This document shows, one piece after another, positions 57,401 to 64,000 of a stretch of DNA of 64,000 nt (the stretch's first letter is position 1; every line of letters starts with the position of its first letter). Below the pieces are notes generated by a model. The model was given only the letters and a program-made list of their open reading frames with translations. It did not search any database and was not told the DNA's origin. Where the stretch lies: positions 186,001-250,000 of the forward strand of contig VLTN01000046.1 of the NCBI GenBank assembly GCA_008330645.1, read 5' to 3'. The position numbers were made by a program, and so were the translations under genes. This DNA is from Cafeteria roenbergensis. Taxonomy: Eukaryota; Sar; Bigyra; Bicosoecida; Cafeteriaceae.

Positions 57401-58245
57401 GCCGAGGCTGCCGGCGGCTGGTGGTGGCCCCACGAGCTGTGGTGATGGGAGGACGCCCACTGTGCACCATGGGGTGCGGCGTGGTGGCTGTCTGCGCCAC
57501 GCTGACCAGCGGGGCCCGCCCATGCTGCGGCGGGGGCCTGAGCGCCGGCGCGTGCCTGCCACTGCCCGCTCTGCCACGCGCTGCGGTGGGTGTCCTGCCC
57601 CGCGCTCCAGGCCGCTGGCTCGCGCTGCCGATCGTACCCTGCAGCGCTAGGGGCGCCCCACTGCGACTGCGCGGCGGGGCCGGCATGGTGGGGGGCGCCT
57701 TGGCCGCCCGCAGGCACTTGCTCGGCAGCTGCTGCCGGACTGGGGAGAGTGCCAGGGGCCTCGCTGGGCTCCATTGCAGCCGCTACAACGGCCGCCAGGA
57801 GGCCGAGCGAGGCCGGGGCGAGCACGCGGTCGGTGGTCCAAGACTGAATGACCTTGGCCACCTTTGAGGACAGAGCTTCCGAGTCGGCCGCGGCCGATGC
57901 CGCTGCGCATACCACGCGCGCCAGCAGCGTCCGCCACTGCGAGACGTGGTCCCACGCCGACGCGTCGCTCGCCAAGGGCGGGGGAGGGGAGCTGGCTGCC
58001 TCGCTGAGCTCCAGCTCTGCGGGCGCGCCCTTGGCCGCCTGGTGGTCCCGTCTCGCCTTGGCGAGGACCGAGTGCATGGCCTGCAGCACTGCAATGGCAG
58101 CCTCCCCCTCGCTGGCTTCGGCATGCGCCACGAGGATGGCGCCGGCGGTGCGAAAGTCACCTGCAGCAAGCACCGCGTCCCGCAGATCGTGCACCCGGCC
58201 CTGCTCGGGCGTGAGGCGCCCGCAGGCGCGAACCACTGCCTCCAT
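54463..58245 (-). CDS. CID-like N-terminal domain with long tandem-repeat, low-complexity body
   Basis: 1260 aa from the ATG at 58245 (MEAVVRACGRLTPEQGRVHD). Residues 1-160 are helical: AGAILVAHAEASEGEAAIAVLQAM, then WRTLLARVVCAAASAA and SSKVAKVIQSWTTDRVLAP. The last segment resembles the end of CID/RPR domains (KV..IW....V), which bind the RNA polymerase II CTD; this is a weak match. The body contains five and a half 18-aa units (AVDPRSGYDRAPPAPAAS type), a run of 10 or so Asp, and eleven and a half 11-aa units (DAGYSRAQAAG type), then Arg/Ser/Pro sequence. The C-terminus is basic (RGRPKGQRNKRKGKRGRG), a likely nuclear signal. Tyr-spaced Arg/Gly/Ser repeats suggest a condensate-forming RNA-processing protein. 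It is head-to-head with the V-ATPase gene, 215 bp apart. Confidence 0.65.
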   Translation of the reverse strand: MEAVVRACGRLTPEQGRVHDLRDAVLAAGDFRTAGAILVAHAEASEGEAAIAVLQAMHSVLAKARRDHQAAKGAPAELELSEAASSPPPPLASDASAWDHVSQWRTLLARVVCAAASAAADSEALSSKVAKVIQSWTTDRVLAPASLGLLAAVVAAAMEPSEAPGTLPSPAAAAEQVPAGGQGAPHHAGPAAQSQWGAPSAAGYDRQREPAAWSAGQDTHRSAWQSGQWQARAGAQAPAAAWAGPAGQRGADSHHAAPHGAQWASSHHHSSWGHHQPPAASAVDPRSGYDRAPPAPAASAVDPRSGYDRAPPAPAASAVDPRSGYDRAPPAPAASAVDPRSGYDRAPPAPAASAVDPRSGYDRAPPAPAASAVDPHSGGAAATGVAATARTAATSRGSHTGDLPPANGQSADTQHTASLAAAAGADGVPDGVSAAQGALEEVAHEEPTRLDDAPEDGLDKRREEDLVDAAAAASAAPAEKSDEQLAASHLAMSRALGEDALLEGALDDDDDDDDDDDGGAGAAALSRGTGAAASVAPNAAAAAAASTAGTAAGGTARGSAAPRAGAATQAAGDRRAGYDRDRPTSRSASGVRDAQTWEGHGGDAGYSRAQAAGDAGYSRAQAAGDAGYSRAQAAGDAGYSRAQAAGDAGYSRAQAAGDAGYSRAQAAGDAGYSRAQAPGDAGYSRAQAAGDAGYSRAQAAGDAGYSRAQAAGDAGYSRAQAAGDAGYSRSWPDTGGRAGAPAERRDSGHPQRAWQAATGGGSLDRRDSLSGPPRQAWSQGAAGPRDGGYDRAAPSWGGPPAQHAESRGGARSAGYDRARGAGVTVRVRPPGTQAQGRPRDGAWQGAQASSGQHANWHASGGAWGGRQAWGEADRSTAGPQLGAWPNQAGRPAHAAERPSDSRSRSDGGWQSRGRDAAERPRAESGYSRQRDDPPPAHARAPSPSGHGRQQASSAAESAGASLSSTHGTAQASSGPVRKHAGAADSEPSRAGRSAATADPASAAAEPRVAGPGPNVAPASPPRAARAQEPREPAGRDVSEPAMARPASAAPRSEGNGGTLKPASLALGPLGGLEPAKGGPPAAALPATISFVVGRRPSTDGGAAAAGPAKAAAAPRAPAPVPKSFRPAALAPGPAKDVPQPAISFAKARGGAAAASGQARQPKRGRGQDASAAGTAEAQAPPTKRVATVSAPVLVQPADVTGAGLPLGLVGAPLSAAVEEERHIFDFSDEPSQPPAASHSSGQRGRPKGQRNKRKGKRGRG
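56058..56440 (-). repeat. 33-bp coding minisatellite (11.5 units)
   Basis: Units read GCCAGCGTCGCCAGCAGCCT on the plus strand plus 13 more bases and are almost free of substitutions (one unit has Pro for Ala), indicating recent homogenisation. Confidence 0.9.
57105..57415 (-). repeat. 54-bp coding minisatellite (5.5 units)
   Basis: Near-identical 54-bp units encode the 18-aa SAVDPRSGYDRAPPAPAA module in the CID-like gene. Confidence 0.9.
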
Positions 58246-58460
58246 GCGGCAGCTGCCCAGCCGCAGGGCCCAGGGGCGGGCGCACCGGGCGTGTGATCTG
58301 GGGAGCGGCGCCTGACGCGCGCGTGCGGGGCCAGGGCGGCGCTGCTGGTCGCCTCTCGCAAAGCCCGCGGTCTCTGCTGCTGCAAGTTTTGCTGGCAGAG
58401 GCGCTGCTTCAAGCAAGGAACCGCAAGCTGCCGCACCGGTGGCCGCACGGGCGGGAGGCC
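58246..58460. promoter_or_regulatory. Compact bidirectional promoter (CID-like gene / V-ATPase subunit a)
   Basis: 215 bp between the two divergent ATGs. No TATA box seen. Confidence 0.4.
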
Positions 58461-61400
58461 ATGGCATCCAATGGCGACAGCTGGTTCCGGTCCTCCCCCA
58501 TGGACTACGTGCAGATGTATATCCCGGCCGACGCCGCCGAGGACATCGTGCGCAAGCTGGGAGACGACCGAGAGGGGGTGATTCAGTTTGTCGACGTGAG
58601 CATTTGGCGGCGCGCAGCCAGTTGAAGGCGTACCAGCGCGCGCCCCCCCCCACCCCGTCGCCGCGCCGACTCGGCCGATGCTCGCGGCAGGTGCTTGGCT
58701 ACGCCGAGGCTGCGGCGCTGGCCCATCGGTCGCCACGAGCCGCCTGCGAGCGCGCTGGTGCCGTCGCCTCCCGACCGTGCCCCGCAGCTCAACCACGGTG
58801 CGAGCGTCGCGAGCAGGGACCCTCTCCTCACCACCGCCATCCAAAAGTGCGACGAAGGCCTCGCGCTCGTCAACTTCCTGGGGAGGCAGCTCAGGGAGCA
58901 CCTTGTGACGCCCGTGGTGAGCCGAAGGCGAGCAGGAACAGTGCACGCCTCCGCAGGTCGCGCTTGCGGGCACCTTGCACCCAAGCGAGCGCGCATTGGC
59001 CCGGGCACGTCGTGCTTGCTGTCCCGCCCTTTGCGAGCCCACGTTGTCCGGTGTCGGCGCCCTCTCCTGTGCGCGAGCCGCTGCGCCCCTGCAGGTGCCG
59101 ACCGATGCCGAGTACGCCGCGTGGGAGCGCCGCCAGCTTGAGGACCGCATGCGCGAGTCGGAGCGGTACTCGGACGTGCTCGACCTGTGGAGCGCAACGC
59201 TGAAGCGGCTCGCATCGGAGCACCGCAAGCTTGAGGCGGCGGTGGAGCAGCAGCTGGTGCAGATTTCCCAGACGCAGTCCACCATCGAGCTGTGGGAGGT
59301 CGTGGCCAGGTACCACGGCCTTGACGCCACACGGCTGTCCGCGGAGGCCCTCTCGGAGGTCCGCACGCTGGTCGTGGAGGGCCCGCGCGCCGTGGCAGGG
59401 CCGGACGAGGTGGACCTGTCGATGCGCGGCGGCGCAGGCGCAGCGGCCGGCGCCATGGCCTCCGGCACAGGCGGCTCCGCCCGCATGTTCGTGGGGCTGA
59501 TCGACCCCGTTCACGCCGGGCCCTTCGAGCGCATGCTCCGGAAGGTCAGTCGCCGCACCGTGGAGCCGAAGTTCCTCCCCGTCTCGCGCCCGCTCGTCGG
59601 CAGGCAGGGCGAGGAGGTGCAGCGGACGGCCTTCGTGGTGCCGCTGCTGGGCGAGGAGCTGCCGCGCCGGATCCTGGCCGTGATGGAGTCGTACGACACG
59701 TACCGCCTCGACGACAACGACGAGGTGGTGCGCTCCGCGGTGCTGCACGGCGACCGCGCCGCCATCAAGGCCCACCTCAAGGACGCCCTCGCTGCCCGCA
59801 CCTCCCAGCTGCAGCACCTGCTGCGCTGCCGCAGGGGCCTCAACCTGGAGGAGCAGGACCGCTGCGCCGACGTCGAGTTCTACCGGCGAGGCCTGCTGCG
59901 AAAGCGCGCCACCGCCTTCACCATCACCAAGTTCCGCGACAGCGCGGCGGGCGCGGCGGGGGCGGGGGGTGCGCACGAGGGGGCCGGCAGCTTCCTCCGC
60001 GCGGAGGGATGGGTGCTGCGCTCCAAGTCGGCAGAGCTGCGGGCCGACCTCGCGTCCAAGAGCGGCTTCCTCGAGGTGGTGGACCCCGAGGTCGTGGACA
60101 GGCGCGGCCGCACGCCGCCAACGCACTTTCCTCTCAACGAGTTCATGGCCCCGTTCCAGTCCATCGTGGACACGTACAGCACGCCCCGCTACCAGGAGGT
60201 GAACCCCGCCATCTTCACCTCGGCAACGTTCCCCTTCCTCTTCGGAGTCATGTACGGCGACGTCGGCCACGCCTCCGTGCTCACCATCGCCTCCATCGCC
60301 ATCGTGTTCAGCCGCGGCATCCCGTCCTGGCTGGCGCCGTGCTGCTGCTGCTGCCGCGGCCGGGGCGGCCCTCCCGCCAAGCGGGAGAAGGGCGGCGAGT
60401 TCGCCGAGACGCTGTGGTTCGCCCGGTACGTTCTCGTCCTCATGGGCCTCTTCGGCGTGTACATGGGCTTCCTCTACAACGACCTCTTCTCCATCGGCCT
60501 CTCCATCTTCGGCGAGACCGAGTACGTCATCCCCGCCGCCTCCAACACCACTCGCGTCCGCAACGCGTTCCGGCCCGGGTCGGTCGACAGCGTCTACCCC
60601 TTCGGCTTCGACCCGGTGTGGCACGAGTCCTCCAACCAGCTCATGTACTTCAACAGTCTCAAGATGAAGATGGCCATCATCATCGCCGTGGTCCACATGA
60701 CCCTCGGCCTCGTCATCCGCATCATCAACGACTGGTTCAGCGCCCAGAACGCCCCGAGCCCCATGGCCCGCACCGTTGCCTTCTGGAAGATCTGGCTCGA
60801 GGACGTCCCCATGATCATCGTCCTCCACGGCCTCTTCGGCTACATGTCCTTCCTAATCTTCCTCAAGTGGTGCACCGACTGGTCCGCGCCCGGCGCGGGG
60901 CAGCCCGCCAGCCTGGTGGACACGATGATCGGCATGGTGCTCAGCCCCGGCACAATCAAGGACCCCCTGTACGAGAACCAGGCCCTCGTCCAAATCGTGC
61001 TCCTCCTCCTCGTTGTGGCCTTCGTGCCCGTGATCCTCTTCGGGAAGCCGTGCGTGGAGCGCTGCCTGCACCGGGCAGCAGCCAGCCGCGCCGGCCGCGA
61101 CATCCACAGGCCGTCCCGAGGCGCCAAGACCTCGGCAGCTTCCCGCGCGGCCGCCTCAGCGCACGGCGAGGCCGGCCTGGCCCTCACCGACCACGCCGAC
61201 TACCACAGCGACGCGGAGTCCGGCAGCCACGCGCCGCTCCACGCCTACGGGGCGGCCGCCGAGCCGGCCCTGCCCGTGGCTGTCAACGGCGACGAGCACG
61301 CGCCGGCCGGCGGCCACGGCGGACACGAGTTCCGCTTCGGCGACGCGATGGTCCACCAGGGCATCGAGACGATCGAGTTCGTGCTCAGCACGATCAGCCA

Positions 61401-61707
61401 CACAGCGTCGTACCTGCGCCTGTGGGCGCTGTCCCTGGCGCACTCTCAGCTCTCCGAGGTGTTCTGGGACCGCGCCCTGCGCGCCACCATCGAGATGGAG
61501 CTGTCCCCCGCCATCGTGGTCGGGTTCGCCATCTGGGCCGGCGCCACCATCGGCATCCTCTGCATGATGGACGTGCTGGAGTGCTACCTGCACGCGTTGC
61601 GGCTCCACTGGGTGGAGTTCAACACCAAGTTCTTCCGCGGCGAGGGCGAGAAGTTCCTGCCCCTCAGCTTCGCCACCATCATCGAGGAGGAGACGGCGTC
61701 AGATTGA
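58461..61707 (+). CDS. V-type H+-ATPase subunit a (3 exons)
   Basis: The large membrane subunit that provides the proton half-channels of the vacuolar ATPase. Exons 58461-58595, 58788-58916 and 59095-61707 (introns 192 and 178 nt, all phase 0, GTGAGC...GCAG) give 958 aa. The N-terminal cytosolic half begins SSPMDYVQMYIPADAAEDIV and includes IQFVD joined to LNHGAS and then CDEGLALVNFLGRQL. The membrane half has TFPFLFGVMYGDVGHAS, LMGLFGVYMGFLYNDLFSI, IIIAVVHMTLGLVIRIINDW, FVLSTISHTASYLRLWALSL (essential Arg near 863) and LRLHWVEFNTKFFRGEG. Length exceeds the usual 820-850 because of Gly/Ala-rich and His/Ser loops (for example residues 60-75 after RMF and the 61130-61330 loop). The paralog (a1-a4) cannot be assigned. 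Confidence 0.92.
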
Positions 61708-61886
61708 CCGGCCGCCGCCGCGTTCGTTGCCTGTGTGGAGCTTCAGCAGCCGTCGTGCTGGTGTCCGATTGCGTTTGCTCGTGCTGCGCGGAAACCACCA
61801 CAAGCCCGTCGAGCGGCCGAGGCCGCGGCTGCGCACACATCTCATACATATTGCGGGGCACGGCACCGCGCGTCACGCACCACGCG

Positions 61887-64000
61887 TCACGCCGCCTGCT
61901 GCTGCGGGTATTCTGCCGGGGGCAAGAGCCCGTTCCGGAAGAGGTACATGATTGCCTCGCTGAAGAGCTCCCTGTCCTCCACGAACCGCGCCATCGCCTT
62001 GGCGAAGGCCTTGGCCTCCTCCTCCGTGGCGAACTCGATGTCCAGGCTGCGCCGAATGCCCATCAGGCACACCCACCTGGGCGCGCGGGGGTCTGAAGCC
62101 TTGCTGCCGAGCACGGGCCCGTGCGCGCCGTGGTGCACCGACTGCACCTCGCCGAAGCGCATCACGCGGTCGGGCGTGTCCTCAATGTCCACCGAGGGAT
62201 CGATGGCCGGGTGGTCCACGGCGCGGGCCGCGACCGGTCCCCACCGCAGCACGATCTCGGCGTGGCGGGCGTCCACCCACACCACCCGCTCCTTGGGCCA
62301 GCCGCGGCGGCCGTGCTTCCGCACCGTGACGCCGTGGAACAGCAGCCGGAGTTGCTCCACATCGGCCGCATCGTCCTCCTCCTCCTCCTCCTCCTCCTCC
62401 TCCTCCTCCCCCTCGGCTTCGTCCTCCTCCCCGGCCTCCTCGCCCTCCCCGTCGCCGGCCGCTGGCTCCTCCTCCTCGCCCTCCTCGCTTGCCGTCCCCC
62501 CCACGCCCTCGCCAGCAGCTGCACCTGCAGCAGCAGCGGCGGCGTCGCCCTCACCCGACGCACCCGGCGAAGCCCCCTCTGGGCCGTCTTGGGAACGCGG
62601 TTCGCTTGGAAAGGCCCCCGCGTCCTCGGCTCCTGCCCCCGGGGGCGTGGAGCCCTCTGCCTCCTCTGGAATCGGCTCGAGGCCAGCAGCCTCGCGCACC
62701 CCATCCGTGCCCCGATCAGTAGGGGCAGGGGCAGACGCCTCGCTCGACCGGAGGGCGCCCTGGTTCCCGTGGTCTGGAAGCGCGACGCCGTGCGGCGCTG
62801 GCAGCCCGGCGGCCTCGGGCAGCGCCGGCGACCGGGGGTCGTTGCTGCCGACAGGCGACTCCGCGGACGCGGTGTCCAGCACAACAGCAGCAGCGGTGGT
62901 GCGCGGGGAAGGCGACCGCTGCCTGGCCTCGGCGGGCCGGTGAGGCGGCTTGGCCGATCGCTGGCCGCGCGGGGCTGGCCTGGCAGCACCGGTCCCATCC
63001 CGCGCCCCGCTCGCCAGCGGCCGGTCGGTCGGCCCCGGCGGACCGGGCGATGCCTGGGGCTCGCGAGGTGCGGCAGCAGGGCCCACCAATGCAGCGGGTG
63101 CAGAGCTCGGCGGCTGGCCGAAACGGGCGTCGGGAGCAGCCGGCGCGGTCGAAGGCGGGATGGCACTGCTCCCCGCCGGGGCCGATGGATGCGAGGCAGG
63201 GGCTGCTGGCGCCACAGCCGTGGGGGAGGGGGGCCGAGGGCCACGCTGCCGGCGGCGATTGTGCGGCAGCCGCTGCTCCGCCTCGCGCTCCGCCTCTCGC
63301 TCCGCCTCGCGCCGCTGCTCCGCCTCTCGCTCCGCCTCGCGCCGCTGCTCCGCCTCGCGCCGCTGCTCCGCCTCGCGCCGCTGCTTCGCCTCGCGCTCCG
63401 CCTCGCGCCGCTGCTCCGCCTCGCGCCGCTGCTCCGCCTCGCGCTCCGCCTCGCGCCGCTGCTCCGCCTCTCGCTCCGCCTCGCGCCGCTGCTCCGCCTC
63501 TCGCTCCGCCTCGCGCCGCTGCTCCGCCTCGCGCCGCTGCTCCGCCTCGCGCCGCTGCTCCGCCTCGCGCTCCGCCTCGCGCCGCTGCTCCGCCTCGCGC
63601 TCCGCCTCGCGCCGCTGCTCCGCCTCTCGCTCCGCCTCGCGCCGCTGCTCCGCCTCGCGCCGCTGCTCCGCCTCGCGCTCCGCCTCGCGCCGCTGCTCCG
63701 CCTCTCGCTCCGCCTCGCGCCGCTGCTCCGCCTCGCGCTCCGCCTCGCGCCGCTGCTCCGCCTCGCGCCGCTGCTCCGCCTCTCGCTCCGCCTCAGTCGA
63801 GCTCGGTTTCTGCGGCGTCCAGTCCACTGTTGCTGCCGCAGGAGTGCCAGCGGCGAGAGGCAGCTCCAGCCGCAGTTGCCGTTCGTCGGAAGCAGAGCTT
63901 GCGCCGTCCGAGTCGCTCCCATCGCTCACTTCGATCACAGGAGACGATGCTGGCAGGGCGCGCCGATTTGTCGGCGACCCCGTTGTGGCCAGCGGGGCGT
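61887..64000 (-). CDS. Protein with charged repeat helix and C-terminal PH-like domain, partial at right edge
   Basis: The frame is open to the window edge, so the N-terminus is missing. A Ser/Asp-rich start (SDGSDSDGASSASDE) is followed by about 175 residues of AEREAEQRRE-type repeats (63271-63800), Glu/Arg-rich with i to i+4 spacing, as in single alpha helices or long coiled coils. Pro/Ala-rich linker and a Glu-rich run (62375-62412) follow. The last 150 residues look folded: LFHGVTVRKHGRRGWPKERV, VWVDARHAEIVLRWGP, VCLMGIRRSLDIEFATEEEA and AKAMARFVED, the strand-and-final-helix order of a PH-like domain. That would bind phosphoinositide or protein, but the ligand is unknown. It converges on the V-ATPase gene. 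Confidence 0.65.
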   Translation of the reverse strand, partial: APLATTGSPTNRRALPASSPVIEVSDGSDSDGASSASDERQLRLELPLAAGTPAAATVDWTPQKPSSTEAEREAEQRREAEQRREAEREAEQRREAEREAEQRREAEREAEQRREAEQRREAEREAEQRREAEREAEQRREAEREAEQRREAEQRREAEQRREAEREAEQRREAEREAEQRREAEREAEQRREAEQRREAEREAKQRREAEQRREAEQRREAEREAEQRREAEREAEREAEQRLPHNRRRQRGPRPPSPTAVAPAAPASHPSAPAGSSAIPPSTAPAAPDARFGQPPSSAPAALVGPAAAPREPQASPGPPGPTDRPLASGARDGTGAARPAPRGQRSAKPPHRPAEARQRSPSPRTTAAAVVLDTASAESPVGSNDPRSPALPEAAGLPAPHGVALPDHGNQGALRSSEASAPAPTDRGTDGVREAAGLEPIPEEAEGSTPPGAGAEDAGAFPSEPRSQDGPEGASPGASGEGDAAAAAAGAAAGEGVGGTASEEGEEEEPAAGDGEGEEAGEEDEAEGEEEEEEEEEEEDDAADVEQLRLLFHGVTVRKHGRRGWPKERVVWVDARHAEIVLRWGPVAARAVDHPAIDPSVDIEDTPDRVMRFGEVQSVHHGAHGPVLGSKASDPRAPRWVCLMGIRRSLDIEFATEEEAKAFAKAMARFVEDRELFSEAIMYLFRNGLLPPAEYPQQQAA
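63271..63800 (-). repeat. 15/30-bp coding repeat (AEREAEQRRE)
   Basis: Two related modules, AEQRRE and AERE, alternate irregularly for about 530 bp with few substitutions. The irregular order suggests repeated unequal exchange. Confidence 0.9.

Noticed and set aside
58891-60828. Long minus-strand Asp/Glu/His-rich frame opposite the V-ATPase gene
   Set aside because: Antisense of well-conserved V-ATPase sequence; its charged look follows from GC-rich third positions.
63271-63800. CRISPR-like or satellite array at the right edge
   Set aside because: Units are multiples of three, encode AEREAEQRRE, and lack spacers.
1-64000. tRNA, rRNA or snRNA genes
   Set aside because: I recognised none while reading both strands; a covariance search would be decisive and could not be run.

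Overview
The window looks like a nuclear contig from a GC-rich, gene-dense, flagellated unicellular eukaryote. Evidence: short spliceosomal introns (about 59-309 nt) with GTGAG-type donors and CAG acceptors; a Twinkle mitochondrial primase-helicase with a transit peptide; a THO-complex subunit; a LYR-motif protein; a mitochondrial nucleotide carrier; a V-ATPase subunit a; and a CFAP20-domain (ciliary family) gene. Many proteins carry Ala/Pro/Arg-rich low-complexity tails and in-frame minisatellites. A haptophyte or stramenopile-like protist would fit, but the species cannot be named from this sequence alone.

Region 1 (1-1084) holds part of a CFAP20-domain gene on the minus strand that runs off the left edge. 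Region 2 (1085-16775) is a mobile/recombinogenic block in which 5'-truncated 3' ends of a non-LTR retrotransposon (LINE with a restriction-like endonuclease) on the plus strand alternate with genes for a large P-loop NTPase plus PD-(D/E)XK-nuclease-like protein on the minus strand. The order is L0-N0-L1-N1-L2-N2-L3. N1 and N2 are intact near-identical copies in a tandem repeat of about 5.2 kb; N0 is an older, divergent and broken relative. The whole block is bracketed by one 9-bp direct repeat, as if it grew by recombination inside a single LINE insertion. Region 3 (16776-18280) has only uncertain open frames.

Region 4 (18281-64000) is ordinary host DNA with tightly packed genes, many in head-to-head or tail-to-tail pairs. 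In order: Twinkle (+), LYR protein (-), phospholipase B-like protein (+), mitochondrial pyrimidine-nucleotide-type carrier (+), 5'-nucleotidase-family phosphohydrolase (-), DUF985 cupin (-), ZIP metal transporter (+), an Ala-rich hypothetical (-), THOC7 (+), PHD-finger giant (+), cyclic-nucleotide-binding protein (-), SAP-like plus NPPY methyltransferase (+), CobW/ZNG1 GTPase (+), two low-complexity hypotheticals (-), double-PA-domain secreted protein (+), CID-like repeat protein (-), V-ATPase subunit a (+), and a PH-like protein with a charged repeat (-, running off the right edge).

The host genes serve general cell functions rather than one pathway: mitochondrial DNA and metabolism (Twinkle, LYR, carrier), metal homeostasis (ZIP and CobW), endolysosome (V-ATPase, phospholipase B-like, PA protein), and RNA or chromatin (THOC7, PHD, CID-like). 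No rRNA, tRNA, CRISPR, virus copy or Polinton was recognised. Exon boundaries below were chosen by splice consensus, reading phase and remembered family similarity; no search was run.
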